From contig NZ_MRWE01000006.1 in the NCBI RefSeq assembly GCF_002093665.1, positions 62,001 through 126,000 on the forward strand: DNA of 64,000 nt, read 5' to 3'. Below the pieces are notes generated by a model that saw only the letters and a program-made list of their open reading frames with translations, did no database searches and was not told the origin of the DNA. A program made the translations under genes and the position numbers. The stretch is from Rouxiella badensis (GTDB lineage Bacteria; Pseudomonadota; Gammaproteobacteria; Enterobacterales; Enterobacteriaceae). Below are positions 18,793-28,042 of this stretch, piece by piece. Each line of letters begins with the position of its first letter. Position 1 is the first letter of the stretch.

Positions 18793-19641
18793 TCAGGCTT
18801 TGCCCGACGAAGGAATGATATTGCGTAGCCAGCTTCCCCACTTGCGCTGATAAAAAGGCTGAGTATGGCTCACCAGATAATGGCTCAGCCCCCTCTCCTT
18901 CTCATTCACAATGCAGAAATCTACCGGGCTGTCGTCTGGCGAGGTTTCAGCCGCGACGTTGCCCGCTTCACGGATCAACGCGTCAACTTCCGCCTCGGTG
19001 CCGTCAGCCTCGACGCCAACCAGCAGATTGGGTTGCGGGTCAGCGGCCTTGTCGTGGATCAACGCCAGGAAGGCACGGCGAACCGGCTTCTTCTGGCTAA
19101 AAAGCGTGGTCAGCGCGTCAACCATCGCCGAAGGGTATTGTTCCGGCTTACCAATCAGCAGCTGACTTTCGGCGTCCAGCGTCAGCTCGGCCGGTGCGGC
19201 GAGCCCCCCGGTGTTAAGCAGCATGGTGATTTCGCTTGGATACAGCTCTTTGCCGTATTCTGACTTAGGGTTGAGAAACAGCTCTTCACCCTGAGTCATC
19301 TCAAAGAGGATACGCGCTGGCAGTGCGACGAAAGACTGTTCGTCTTCACTTTCTCCCGCGACGGCACGCTCGAGCACCTCGACCGACGAAAACACAGGAA
19401 TGATCGAACTGCCATCCTGTTTTTCCCAGTGCAGCAGATTCAGCTCGCTACCGGCAGAGATATCCTGTTGAATTTCTGACGCTTCCTGCCCGGCATCGCC
19501 CAAAACCCACACCGTTGACTCCAGCAGCTTCTGATAGAAAGCTGGGCGATACGCCGCCTGTGTCACAGAAAGCCTGAGCAAACGCTCAAGTTCATTTTCA
19601 TCCTGCTGCGAGGCAGCAGGAATATCGTGCGGGACGCTCAT
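18793..19641 (-). CDS. sseB: SseB, enhanced serine sensitivity protein
   Basis: A 282-residue cytosolic protein with the SseB N-terminal domain (about residues 15-135) and SseB C-terminal domain. E. coli SseB has about 260 residues, so this one is slightly longer because of an extended N-terminus before ENELERLLRLSVTQ. Its name comes from serine sensitivity on overexpression; the biochemical role is not established. It starts 2 bp after the pepB stop, as in E. coli, and probably shares the iscR-iscS-pepB transcript. In E. coli sseA lies next to it, but is not here. Confidence 0.93.
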   Translation of the reverse strand: MSVPHDIPAASQQDENELERLLRLSVTQAAYRPAFYQKLLESTVWVLGDAGQEASEIQQDISAGSELNLLHWEKQDGSSIIPVFSSVEVLERAVAGESEDEQSFVALPARILFEMTQGEELFLNPKSEYGKELYPSEITMLLNTGGLAAPAELTLDAESQLLIGKPEQYPSAMVDALTTLFSQKKPVRRAFLALIHDKAADPQPNLLVGVEADGTEAEVDALIREAGNVAAETSPDDSPVDFCIVNEKERGLSHYLVSHTQPFYQRKWGSWLRNIIPSSGKA

Positions 19642-19643
19642 AG

Positions 19644-20951
19644 TTATTTCGCTTTGGCTAACAGCAAGTTAGCAACGGTACGCACACCCAGGCCAGTAGC
19701 GCCCGCAGACCATTGGTCAGCCGCGCTCTTACGGTAGGTTGCTGAACAGTCGATATGCAGCCAGCCTTTCTTGTAGTTTTTCACAAAGTGAGACAGGAAT
19801 GCCGCAGCTGTGCTGGCACCGGCACCGTAGTTAGGGCCTGCAATGTTGTTAAGCTCGGCAAAGTTTGACGGCAGCTGGTTGCGATGAAACTCAGCCAGCG
19901 GCAGACGCCAGAACGGCTCGTGCTCTTCGGCAGCGCTGGACAACAGTTCGGCAGCCAGCGCATCGTCGAAGCTGAACAGCGCGTGGTAGTCGTTGCCCAG
20001 GGCGGTTTTTGCCGCGCCGGTCAGCGTTGCCGCGTCAATCAGCAGCGTCGGATTATGCTTGGAGGCATCAATCAGGCCATCGGCCAGCACTAAGCGGCCT
20101 TCAGCATCGGTATTCATTACTTCAACCGTCTTGCCGTTGCGATAGTGAATGATGTCGCCCAGTTTCAGTGCGTTGCCGCTTACCATGTTGTCAGCGCAGC
20201 ACAGGTAAAGTTTCACACGTTTGTTCAGACCGCCCGCGGCGGCCAGCGCCAGTGCACCGGTCAGCGTCGCCGCGCCCCCCATATCGGCCTTCATCGAGTC
20301 CATAGACGCGCTGGGTTTCAGGCTGTAGCCACCGGTATCGAAGGTGATGCCTTTGCCTACCAGACACGCGAAAACAGGCGCTTCCGGGTTACCGGTAGGG
20401 TTGTAGTCCAGAGACAGCAGAACCGGTGGACGGTCAGAGCCACGCCCTACGGTATGCAGGCCGTTGTACTCTTTTTCGCGCAGCTCATCGCCTTTGGTAA
20501 TGCGATAGCTGATCGAGTCACCAAATTCGCACAGCAGATCAACCGCGCTGCGAGCCAGTTTTTCCGGGCTCAAGTCTTCAGCCGGTTTGTTGATGGTGTC
20601 ACGCACCCAGTCGATGATCTTCAGGCGCTGTTGCAGGCTCTCGGTGTCCGCTTCAGACAGTTCGGCCCACTCTACGCTGCGCGTGCCTTTAGGACCACGG
20701 AAGCCCTGCCAGAACGCCCAGCTGTTTTCGAGATCCCAACCTGCCCCTTCAAGCTTCACTTTTTTCACGCCCTGGCCATCAATGCGGCGCCCGGCGCGTG
20801 CAATTGAGGTCAGCGTGTCTTCAGCCGTGAAATGGATAGTAATACCTTCAGAATCAGTACTTAACAGGGCCTTTTCGCCCCAACGCGCGTCCGCAGGTTT
20901 TGAAGACAGTAGAACAGGCATTACATCATTAGTGGTCGCTTTAGTCGTCAT
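19644..20951 (-). CDS. pepB: Peptidase B (M17 leucyl aminopeptidase family)
   Basis: A 435-residue cytosolic aminopeptidase with two catalytic metals. The family signature NTDAEGRL is intact. Metal and active-site residues are visible in [30 protein letters not shown] and further downstream. The start is ATG at 20951 with a GGAG site 8 nt upstream. It normally closes the isc operon after iscX. Here only 30 bp separate its start from the iscS stop, with no room for iscU, iscA, hscB, hscA, fdx or iscX. Confidence 0.96.
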   Translation of the reverse strand: MTTKATTNDVMPVLLSSKPADARWGEKALLSTDSEGITIHFTAEDTLTSIARAGRRIDGQGVKKVKLEGAGWDLENSWAFWQGFRGPKGTRSVEWAELSEADTESLQQRLKIIDWVRDTINKPAEDLSPEKLARSAVDLLCEFGDSISYRITKGDELREKEYNGLHTVGRGSDRPPVLLSLDYNPTGNPEAPVFACLVGKGITFDTGGYSLKPSASMDSMKADMGGAATLTGALALAAAGGLNKRVKLYLCCADNMVSGNALKLGDIIHYRNGKTVEVMNTDAEGRLVLADGLIDASKHNPTLLIDAATLTGAAKTALGNDYHALFSFDDALAAELLSSAAEEHEPFWRLPLAEFHRNQLPSNFAELNNIAGPNYGAGASTAAAFLSHFVKNYKKGWLHIDCSATYRKSAADQWSAGATGLGVRTVANLLLAKAK

Positions 20952-20981
20952 GACTACACTCCAAATTTGTTAGGTTTATCT

Positions 20982-22148
20982 TCAATGATTAGCGTTAGAA
21001 AGCTCACGCAGGCGGCTTATTGATTTTTCTATAAGCGAAATACTGTAATCGATCTCTTCTTCGGTGGTAAAACGCCCCACCGAGAAACGGATAGAACTGT
21101 GCGCCAGCTCATCATTAAGCCCAAGCGCCTTAAGGACATAAGAAGGCTCAAGGCTCGCCGAGGTGCAGGCAGATCCTGAAGAAACCGCAAGATCCTTCAG
21201 GGTCATGATCAGCGATTCACCGTCTACGTTGGCAAAGCTGACGTTGAGGATGTTGGGCGCGGTCCGGCCTTCACAACCGTTGAGGAACACGTCTTTAATC
21301 TGGCGAATACCGTTCCACAAGCGGTCACGCAGTGCAGACAGGCGTAGCGCTTCTTCGGTCATCTCTTCTTTCGCGATGCGATAGGCTTCACCCATGCCAA
21401 CAATCTGGTGCACCGGCAATGTGCCTGAACGCATGCCGCGCTCGTGGCCACCACCGTGGATCTGCGCATCGACGCGAACGCGCGGTTTGCGGCTGACGTA
21501 AAGCGCGCCGATCCCTTTAGGGCCGTAGATCTTGTGCGCCGAGAAGGACATCAGATCGACCTTCAGCTCGGCGAGATCCACCGGCAGTTTACCGACGCTC
21601 TGCGTGGCGTCGACGTGGAACAGGATCTCGCGGCTGCGGCACATCTCACCGATTGCCGCAATGTCCTGAATCACACCAATCTCGTTGTTGACGTGCATTA
21701 CCGATACCAGCACCGTGTCATCACGCAGAGCCTGTTCCAACTGTTGAAGATCCAGCAGGCCGTTTGGCTGCGGATTGAGATAGGTGACCTCAAAGCCCTC
21801 GCGTTCAAGCTGCTCGCAGGTATCCAGTACGGCTTTATGCTCCGTCGTGCTGGTAACAATGTGTCGGCCTTTATGCGAGTTGGCCAGCGCCGCGCCTTTA
21901 ATCGCCAGGTTGTCAGACTCGGTCGCACCTGAGGTGAAAATCACCTCGCGCGGGTCGGCGTTGATAAGCTCTGCGATGTTGTTACGCGCCACGTCAACCG
22001 CCTCTTCCGCCTGCCAGCCGAAACGGTGGGAACGGGAGGCCGGATTGCCGAAAGTACCGTCCAGCGTTAGACACTGCATCATCTTTTCGGCTACGCGTGG
22101 GTCAACCGGCGTAGTGGCCGAATAATCCAGATAAATCGGTAATTTCAT
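20982..22148 (-). CDS. iscS: IscS cysteine desulfurase with a shortened C-terminus
   Basis: A PLP-dependent cysteine desulfurase, very close to E. coli IscS along its body ([19 protein letters not shown]). The PLP lysine region [10 protein letters not shown] and the catalytic loop Cys328 ([14 protein letters not shown]) are intact. The start is ATG at 22148, giving 388 residues against 404. The C-terminus ends LRELSNANH and stops, so the roughly 20-residue tail following RDLS in E. coli IscS is absent. That tail contributes to IscU binding. IscS also feeds sulfur to TusA and ThiI for tRNA thiolation, and those roles could remain. iscU and the other isc genes do not follow. Confidence 0.96.
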   Translation of the reverse strand: MKLPIYLDYSATTPVDPRVAEKMMQCLTLDGTFGNPASRSHRFGWQAEEAVDVARNNIAELINADPREVIFTSGATESDNLAIKGAALANSHKGRHIVTSTTEHKAVLDTCEQLEREGFEVTYLNPQPNGLLDLQQLEQALRDDTVLVSVMHVNNEIGVIQDIAAIGEMCRSREILFHVDATQSVGKLPVDLAELKVDLMSFSAHKIYGPKGIGALYVSRKPRVRVDAQIHGGGHERGMRSGTLPVHQIVGMGEAYRIAKEEMTEEALRLSALRDRLWNGIRQIKDVFLNGCEGRTAPNILNVSFANVDGESLIMTLKDLAVSSGSACTSASLEPSYVLKALGLNDELAHSSIRFSVGRFTTEEEIDYSISLIEKSISRLRELSNANH

Positions 22149-22318
22149 GGCAAAAGTGCTCCGTACAGCACGCGCCAAAATGAACGCGGCTTTCTTTATA
22201 TACGAGCTAGTTTAAAACGGCTTGACCACCGGTTAAAAGGGAAATCATGCCACAGAAGAGGTTCAGAGCAGAATATGCTTATTCAGGCAGTGCCTATAGC
22301 AAAAAAAGGACAAAAGAA

Positions 22319-22375
22319 AACCGGGCGACAAGGTTGCAGTGACGAAGAGTCTCTGTCTTGTTCTACCCGGTTTGT
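22319..22375 (-). promoter_or_regulatory. Structured iscR-iscS intergenic region
   Basis: The gap between iscR and iscS is 284 bp, longer than the roughly 110 bp in E. coli. It holds an imperfect inverted repeat with arms AAACCGGGCGACAAG and CTTGTTCTACCCGGTTT. In E. coli this interval carries a structure that stabilises iscR mRNA when the small RNA RyhB acts on iscS. A comparable role here is inference. Confidence 0.4.
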
Positions 22376-22432
22376 CTGACGCTAGCGTTGGCTGAGGTCG
22401 GTTATTCTGCGGTTGGTGCTGACGAATTCGAA

Positions 22433-22927
22433 TCAGGCGCGCAGGTTAACGTTGATGGTTTCTTGCGGACGGCCATTCGGCATGCGGCGCAGGTCGTTAT
22501 TCTGACGATCGGCCACTTCAAGCACGTCTTGGTTGTTAACCAGTTCACCGATGGTGATGTCATTAAGGAAGCCGCTGATGCGCTCGCTCAGGTCACGCCA
22601 CAGGGTGTGAGTGAGGCAACGTTCGCCTCCCTGACAGCCTTCTTTACCCTGGCAACGGGTGGCGTCAACGGACTCGTCAACCGCGGTAATGACTGCACCG
22701 ACAGAGATTTCAACTGCGTCACGACCCAACAGATAACCCCCGCCCGGACCACGAACGCTGGCAACCAGTTCGTGTTTGCGCAGACGAGAGAACAGCTGCT
22801 CCAGATACGAAAGAGAGATGCCCTGACGTTCAGAGATGTCGGCTAAAGGCACGGGGCCTTCCTGAGAATGCAGTGCCACGTCAAGCATAGCAGTAACAGC
22901 ATAACGACCTTTAGATGTCAGTCTCAT
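22433..22927 (-). CDS. iscR: IscR, Fe-S cluster regulator (Rrf2 family)
   Basis: A 164-residue Rrf2-family repressor/activator. The winged helix is at the N-terminus ([38 protein letters not shown]). The [2Fe-2S] ligands are in [17 protein letters not shown]: three cysteines corresponding to Cys92, 98 and 104, and a His. In E. coli the clustered form represses the isc promoter and the apo form activates suf. Two type-1 operators lie just upstream. The gene looks fully functional even though most of the operon it controls is gone. Confidence 0.97.
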   Translation of the reverse strand: MRLTSKGRYAVTAMLDVALHSQEGPVPLADISERQGISLSYLEQLFSRLRKHELVASVRGPGGGYLLGRDAVEISVGAVITAVDESVDATRCQGKEGCQGGERCLTHTLWRDLSERISGFLNDITIGELVNNQDVLEVADRQNNDLRRMPNGRPQETINVNLRA

Positions 22928-22993
22928 AACATGATTACCTGTCAGTGAAATTCAAAAAATACTAATGGGGGACAACATGGAAAGAAGTCTGAC

Positions 22994-23018
22994 ATTCCCG
23001 ACTAATTTAGTCAACTAT
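22994..23018 (-). promoter_or_regulatory. IscR type-1 operator (site 1)
   Basis: Read on the minus strand the 25 bases have cores TTGACT and AGTCGGG and match the published type-1 consensus (ATASYYGACTRWWWYAGTCRRSTAT) at 24 of 25 positions. It lies 67 bp upstream of iscR and contains a TTGACT -35-like hexamer, so bound IscR would block RNA polymerase. Confidence 0.85.
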
Positions 23019-23043
23019 TTAACCTAGTAATTTACTCAAGTAT
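23019..23043 (-). promoter_or_regulatory. IscR type-1 operator (site 2)
   Basis: A weaker copy directly abutting site 1, with cores ATACTTGAGT and TTACTAGG on the minus strand, about 20 of 25 matches. Tandem sites are the normal arrangement at the E. coli iscR promoter. Confidence 0.65.
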
Positions 23044-23130
23044 TACATGCATCGTTTTCGGGGTTATTTTATCCCGGCAAAGTTGGCATGTAATACTTTG
23101 ATAAACAACCTTATAACAGAATGAAAATGC

Positions 23131-23868
23131 TTATTCTTTATCGTTTTTTTGCTTCTCGACCGACGACAAAATGCCGCGCAGGATGTTGAGTTCCTGTGCT
23201 TCAGGGCGTGCGCGCGTGAACAAACGACGCAGTTTGCTCATGACCTGACCCGGATGTTGCTTGCGAATAAAGCCGACTTGCAGCAGGACTTGCTCGAGGT
23301 GCTGATAAAAACGCTCAAGGTCATCGACCAGCGGATAAGGCGTTTCTTCGTATTCAACCTGCGGCTTGGCCGCTTCCTGCTGCGCAAGCCAGGCAACGCG
23401 AACTTCATAGGCAATCAGCTGAACGGCCATCGCCAGATTCAGTGAGCTGTATTCCGGATTAGCAGGAATGCAGACGTGATAATTGCACTTTTGCAGCTCT
23501 TCGTTGGTTAAGCCAACGCGTTCACGACCGAATACCAGGGCAACAGGCGCGGTCAACGCCGTTTTGGCGCTGTGCTCGCCACACTCGCGGGGCTCGAGCA
23601 TCGGCCATGGCAGCGTACGGGAGCGGGCGCTGGTCCCAATCACCAGGCTGCAACCGGCAAGCGCTTCGTCGAGTGTGTCAACGATAGTGGCATTACCAAT
23701 AACGTCGCTGGCGCCCGCAGACATCGAGATCGCCTGCGAATCAGGTTTAACGAGTGGATTAACCAAGTAAAGGCTGGATAATCCCATGGTTTTCATAGCA
23801 CGGGCGGTGGAGCCCATATTCCCGGTATGGGAGGTTTCAACCAGGACAATGCGGATATTGTGTAGCAT
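23131..23868 (-). CDS. trmJ: tRNA (Cm32/Um32) methyltransferase TrmJ
   Basis: A SPOUT-class methyltransferase that 2'-O-methylates position 32 of the tRNA anticodon loop with SAM. The start is ATG at 23868 ([23 protein letters not shown]), giving 245 residues against 246 in E. coli. The SPOUT knot region is [18 protein letters not shown] and [23 protein letters not shown]. It is divergent from suhB and upstream of iscR, in conserved order. Confidence 0.97.
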   Translation of the reverse strand: MLHNIRIVLVETSHTGNMGSTARAMKTMGLSSLYLVNPLVKPDSQAISMSAGASDVIGNATIVDTLDEALAGCSLVIGTSARSRTLPWPMLEPRECGEHSAKTALTAPVALVFGRERVGLTNEELQKCNYHVCIPANPEYSSLNLAMAVQLIAYEVRVAWLAQQEAAKPQVEYEETPYPLVDDLERFYQHLEQVLLQVGFIRKQHPGQVMSKLRRLFTRARPEAQELNILRGILSSVEKQKNDKE

Positions 23869-23979
23869 ACAAACTCTGAGCGTTGCGGAAAATCGCAACA
23901 GTTTATCACAAACCGTGGCCGCGTCATGGTTTAGGCTGTGCGGCGTTGGCATGTTATAAAAAAGCGCTTCCCAAAGTCG

Positions 23980-24008
23980 TTGGCGTTTACAATAAGTATT
24001 GCTATACT
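23980..24008 (+). promoter_or_regulatory. suhB promoter
   Basis: TTGGCG (23980-23985), a 17-bp spacer and TATACT (24003-24008), with an extended TGC element before the -10. It lies about 45 bp before the suhB start. Confidence 0.65.
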
Positions 24009-24052
24009 GCGCGCCGTTTCCCGTTCTTTAACATCCTAGTTGGAAGATATCC

Positions 24053-24856
24053 ATGCATCCGATGCTCACCATCGCCGTGCGCGCTGCGCGTAAGGCCGGT
24101 AACTTAATTGCCAAACATTACGAAACGCCTGATTCTGTAGAATCCATTCAGAAAGGTTCTAACGACTTTGTTACCAACGTAGATCGCGATGCAGAAAGCA
24201 TGATCGTCGACGTTATTCGCAAATCATATCCAAAACACACCATCATCGGCGAAGAGTGCGGTGAATTGGTGGGTGAAGACCAAGACGTACAATGGATTAT
24301 CGACCCGCTGGATGGCACCACCAACTTTGTTAAACGTTTCCCTCATTTCGCAGTATCTATCGCTGTGCGCATTAAAGGCCGCACCGAAGTTGCCGTAGTT
24401 TATGACCCAATGCGTAACGAACTGTTCACCGCCACCCGTGGTCAGGGCGCACAGCTGAACGGTTACCGCCTGCGCGGCACCAGCGCGAAAGATCTCGATG
24501 GCACCATTCTGGCGACCGGCTTCCCATTCAAAGTTAAACAGCACGCAACCCCGTTCATCAACGTGGTAGGCAAACTGTTTACTCAGTGCGCTGACTTCCG
24601 TCGTACGGGTTCAGCTGCGCTGGATCTGGCCTACGTTGCCGCTGGCCGCGTTGACGGTTTCTTTGAAATCGGCCTCAAGCCTTGGGACTTCGCCGGTGGC
24701 GAGCTGCTGGTTCGTGAATCTGGCGGCGTGGTTACCGACTTCGTTGGCGGTCACAACCACTTCTCTTCAGGTAACATTGTTGCCGGTAACCCGCGCGTCG
24801 TTAAAGGTATTCTGACTGCGATGCGTGACGAACTGAGCGAAGCGCTGAAGCGCTAA
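24053..24856 (+). CDS. suhB: SuhB, inositol monophosphatase / rRNA antitermination factor
   Basis: A 267-residue protein, exactly the E. coli length. The metal-binding motifs of the inositol monophosphatase family are present: GEE (IIGEECGE), DPLDGTTNF and WDFAGGELLV. Besides phosphatase activity, SuhB joins Nus factors in the antitermination complex on rRNA operons. It is followed by a strong terminator. Confidence 0.97.
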   Translation: MHPMLTIAVRAARKAGNLIAKHYETPDSVESIQKGSNDFVTNVDRDAESMIVDVIRKSYPKHTIIGEECGELVGEDQDVQWIIDPLDGTTNFVKRFPHFAVSIAVRIKGRTEVAVVYDPMRNELFTATRGQGAQLNGYRLRGTSAKDLDGTILATGFPFKVKQHATPFINVVGKLFTQCADFRRTGSAALDLAYVAAGRVDGFFEIGLKPWDFAGGELLVRESGGVVTDFVGGHNHFSSGNIVAGNPRVVKGILTAMRDELSEALKR

Positions 24857-24875
24857 TCAGTTTGTAATGAAACAG

Positions 24876-24898
24876 GGACGCTGCGGCGTCCTTTTTTT
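24876..24898 (+). terminator. suhB terminator
   Basis: Stem GGACGC/GCGTCC with loop TGCG followed by seven T residues, 19 nt after the suhB stop. Confidence 0.9.
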
Positions 24899-24915
24899 AT
24901 GCCTGTTTTTCAGCA

Positions 24916-25968
24916 TCAGGACGCGGCGGGCGCAACGGTGGATCGTTTAAAGATAAGCCGCCTTTCTATGAGACGATAGGATATTTCGCCAACGATAACG
25001 GCCACCACGAAGGTGACGACGCCTAATACGATGAGCATTGGCGTGCCGAACCGGCCAGAGCGCGCCAGTACCGCATAGGCCATCGCGACAAACCCGTGCG
25101 TTAAATAGAGCGAATAGGAAGAGTTGCCGATTTCGAGGACCCATCCTGAGACCTGCCTGGCGGTAAATATATAGAGGAAGAAAACGACCGCCGCGAGATA
25201 ATGAACGTACTGGGCATAGTCACCCATTGCGGCATCTTTCAGGGTAATCGTTGCTAACAGGACGCAGAACAGCAGCAGCAGAAGCCAGCGAGATGCCTTG
25301 GTTTTTATCGCCTGAAGGAGCCTGTGCTGGTGCTGAAAGATCAACATTCCTACCACGAACAGATAGATGTCATGAATTGAAAAGAACGATTGGGCCGTGG
25401 GAGAAGTGACGAATTCAGACAAAATATTTAAAAGAATGAAGAAGGCAGTCAGTATGTAGATGCCGCGCTTGCGGTGTTTGTCGAACAAGATTAGCCCAGC
25501 GAAGGCGAGATAGTAAAAGGCTTCGTAGATTAACGTCCAGCCCTGGCGCAGGATAGGATCAATGACATCGCCTTTGAATGAGATATAAGGCAGTAATAAA
25601 TACGAGGCGATTATTTTCCCGGAGGTATACTCATGGGATTTAAGTATAAAGCCAAAATACCATAGACCAATGAGCACGCTGGTCCATATAAAATAGATTG
25701 GGTATATTCTTACCGCGCGCTTGAAAATAAACTTACCGGCATTTCCCCCTCCTCCTGTTTTATTTACCGTCGTCATCGACATAATATAGCCGCTGATAAT
25801 AAAAAACACCCCGACGCCCACCTGCCCCACCAGCACCAGATTATTCAATATGACGCTCATAAAACCGCCGACGTCTTTAAACTCCGTGAAGGTAGAAAGT
25901 GTATGCGCCATCACCACGGACAGTGCCGCTGCGCCTCTGAGGTACTGTATATTTTCGTTAGTCTTCAT
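24916..25968 (-). CDS. Acyltransferase 3 family membrane protein
   Basis: A 350-residue inner-membrane protein of the AT3 family (OafA/YrhL/NodX type) with about ten membrane helices. Hallmarks are the N-terminal IQYLRGAAALSVVMAHT (Arg and His of the family motif), GVFFIISGYIM, and RAVRIYPIYF. Members O-acylate surface polysaccharides or other periplasmic sugars. It stands alone between suhB and the nicO-type gene, where E. coli has yfhR. No partner glycosyltransferase is next to it, so the acceptor cannot be guessed. Confidence 0.88.
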   Translation of the reverse strand: MKTNENIQYLRGAAALSVVMAHTLSTFTEFKDVGGFMSVILNNLVLVGQVGVGVFFIISGYIMSMTTVNKTGGGGNAGKFIFKRAVRIYPIYFIWTSVLIGLWYFGFILKSHEYTSGKIIASYLLLPYISFKGDVIDPILRQGWTLIYEAFYYLAFAGLILFDKHRKRGIYILTAFFILLNILSEFVTSPTAQSFFSIHDIYLFVVGMLIFQHQHRLLQAIKTKASRWLLLLLFCVLLATITLKDAAMGDYAQYVHYLAAVVFFLYIFTARQVSGWVLEIGNSSYSLYLTHGFVAMAYAVLARSGRFGTPMLIVLGVVTFVVAVIVGEISYRLIERRLIFKRSTVAPAAS

Positions 25969-26219
25969 CTTTAGTATTCCCCGGACGTTGTGGCAAACAC
26001 GAAAGGTAATAACTATTTAACAGTTAAGCTGAATTGATAAATAAAGTCCGAAATAAATACTGAGTCAGAGAAAACGCCGCTAAGGTTAAGAAAACCGCAT
26101 AGGTAAGGCAGGAAAATAAGAGGTGTAAAAAGAGTCAGACGGCGAGCCTTGAATATAAGCTTATTTTTATAAAGTAAGCAAGATGATTATATTTTAAATC
26201 AACAAAGTGTTATAAATTA
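25969..26219. other. AT-rich gap upstream of the acyltransferase gene
   Basis: About 250 bp of clearly AT-rich DNA between two minus-strand genes. It must hold the acyltransferase promoter. No open frame or clear operator was recognised. Confidence 0.5.
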
Positions 26220-26254
26220 AAGAGCTGAATTTTTATTTATTATCTTCAGCTCTT
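26220..26254 (-). terminator. Terminator of the DUF1007-nicO unit
   Basis: A perfect 10-bp stem AAGAGCTGAA/TTCAGCTCTT lies 14 nt after the stop of the nicO-type gene, followed on the minus strand by TAATTTATAA. Confidence 0.6.
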
Positions 26255-26267
26255 GATAATACTTTTA

Positions 26268-27338
26268 TCAGTGTCCGAACGGCCCCATTCCTCCGCCGAA
26301 TGCCGAGGCGCTGGTCTGATAGAGCATCACGCCGGCCGCGATAAGGATAAGCCCACCGGTTAATGAGAGCATCGCCCAAACAAGCGGAACCCAACCCGAC
26401 GAGGCGCGATTGGCGCTGAGCCTGACCGCAAGTTCACGGCTATAGAACACCAGAAAGCCCACCAGCGACACGGTCAGCGAGGTCCCCAACGCCATCACCA
26501 GCGCCGACAGCACGCCCCACATGTAAACGCCTATCACCTTCGAAAACAGCAGCACCATAATCGCGCCGGAGCAAGGCCGAAGCCCCATGGCCAGTACGAC
26601 CGCCGCCTGAGTACGCCAGCCGGTCCCCGCCTGAAGCTGGCTGTCACTTGGCACATGCTGATGACCACAGCCGCAGTTTTCATGATGTTGATGAGAGGCC
26701 GCCAGCAGGCTATTTTCCGTGGCAGGACGGATCCGCTGAATCTTAATCCCCACAGACGAAGATAAAACCTGGCGTCTGCGCGCCGCCTTTAGTTCGGCGA
26801 TTGCCTTGCCAATCGCCCGCCAGCAGAGGATAGCGCCGAGCAGTATGACCAGAACGAAGCTGCCTTTCTCCAGCCAGGAGCTGCTCTGATGAAGCTGACG
26901 TGAGGACAATTGCAGGACGCCTAACACTAGCGTAACCAGCAATACCGCAACCAGTCCCTGTACGACGGCAGAGGCAAAGGTTAGCCGCAGACTGTTTTTC
27001 AGACGTGAGGGATGCGTGGCGAGATAAGTGGTGATCACGACCTTGCCATGCCCCGGCCCTATCGCGTGGATTACGCCATAAAAAAGGCTAAACAGCGTGA
27101 GGCTGAGGCCTGCCTGCGCTGGATGGGTTTTTACCTGTTGCAGAATGCTGGCGAGCTGCTGATGCAGGTCGCGCTGCCAGATGATGCTGCTTAACAATAT
27201 GCGCGGCCAGAAGTGCCATAACACGCCGCAGGCCACGCCCAGTAGCAGTAAAAAAAACGCCAATGGCCAGAAAGGCAGCGCCCTGCGCCATCCAGCGACG
27301 CGGTGTTGAGACTGCGTTAGGGTATCTTTTACTGACAT
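26268..27338 (-). CDS. NicO-family nickel/cobalt (metal) transporter
   Basis: A 356-residue membrane protein of the NicO/RcnA family. The first helix is at about residues 25-48. The family's H-x4-D-like motif region appears as YGVIHAIGPGHGKVVITTYL, and a second conserved motif is LAMGLRPCSGAIMVLLFS. A His/Cys-rich cytosolic loop (HQHHENCGCGHQH) between helices is a probable metal sensor or chelator. It overlaps the DUF1007 gene by 10 bp, a pairing seen in many gammaproteobacteria. A Zur-like box upstream of the pair suggests zinc-linked control; whether it imports or exports is not readable. Confidence 0.88.
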   Translation of the reverse strand: MSVKDTLTQSQHRVAGWRRALPFWPLAFFLLLLGVACGVLWHFWPRILLSSIIWQRDLHQQLASILQQVKTHPAQAGLSLTLFSLFYGVIHAIGPGHGKVVITTYLATHPSRLKNSLRLTFASAVVQGLVAVLLVTLVLGVLQLSSRQLHQSSSWLEKGSFVLVILLGAILCWRAIGKAIAELKAARRRQVLSSSVGIKIQRIRPATENSLLAASHQHHENCGCGHQHVPSDSQLQAGTGWRTQAAVVLAMGLRPCSGAIMVLLFSKVIGVYMWGVLSALVMALGTSLTVSLVGFLVFYSRELAVRLSANRASSGWVPLVWAMLSLTGGLILIAAGVMLYQTSASAFGGGMGPFGH

Positions 27339-27985
27339 TGAAGCGTTACCTTTTGTGCAAACTGCTGGCCAAGATCCATGTCTTCCGGCGGCGCATCGGC
27401 CTTATCCAGCGATAAGGCGTAGGCCTGCAGCGACGCGTTGGGGGCCGGGGTAAACAGCGAAATTTTACACGCCGCCGCCGCGTCAGCCGGAAGATGCAAC
27501 GCCTGTGCGCCCTTGTAGGTCATATCGACAAAATAGCTTGGGTCGAAGGTGGAAATCAGCAGCGGCTTGCCCGCTAATGGCGCAGGCTCGGCCAACGGAA
27601 TAACAAACTCCAGCACCGCCTTGTCGCCGCTGCGCGAGAGGGTATATTCGCTCGGCAGACGCATATAGTTAACCGGCTTGCCGTCGCGATAGACATTGGT
27701 GAAATAATGTTGAGCCATCACGCGCGCCATGACCTCTGCCGCCAGTTTCTTCCACACTACGGAGTCCGGTGTTGCCTTGCCTGCGTCATACAACAGGTCG
27801 GCGGAGGTAATCTCGTCCATCGTCCAGACCATTTTCAGGCCAATTAAATTTTTGTCGCGGGTCACCAGAGTCGTTTGCATATCGATAAAACTGTGCGGAT
27901 GCGCAAACACAGACGTCGAGACGGCCGCTAATAGCGCAATGCCTGTTAGTCGACAGGCTGTTTTCAGGGCATGATATTTTTTCAT
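27329..27985 (-). CDS. DUF1007 periplasmic protein, partner of the NicO transporter
   Basis: A 218-residue secreted protein. The start ATG at 27985 (MKKYHALKTACRL) is chosen because a signal peptide follows immediately, with cleavage expected after SVFA, leaving mature HPHSFIDMQTTL. The His-x-His at the new N-terminus is a plausible metal ligand pair. DUF1007 proteins (COG3683) are found next to NicO permeases (COG2215) and are thought to serve as their periplasmic component. The last codons overlap the nicO-type start. Confidence 0.85.
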   Translation of the reverse strand: MKKYHALKTACRLTGIALLAAVSTSVFAHPHSFIDMQTTLVTRDKNLIGLKMVWTMDEITSADLLYDAGKATPDSVVWKKLAAEVMARVMAQHYFTNVYRDGKPVNYMRLPSEYTLSRSGDKAVLEFVIPLAEPAPLAGKPLLISTFDPSYFVDMTYKGAQALHLPADAAAACKISLFTPAPNASLQAYALSLDKADAPPEDMDLGQQFAQKVTLQCQ

Positions 27986-28042
27986 CGGGCGCGATTTTTG
28001 CTGTTCCAAAAGGGTGTCCGAAAACCAATAACTCACAAAATT

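Noticed and set aside
20145-20807. 220-codon plus-strand frame opposite pepB
   Set aside because: Shadow frame of pepB; Arg/Gln-rich composition with no family resemblance.
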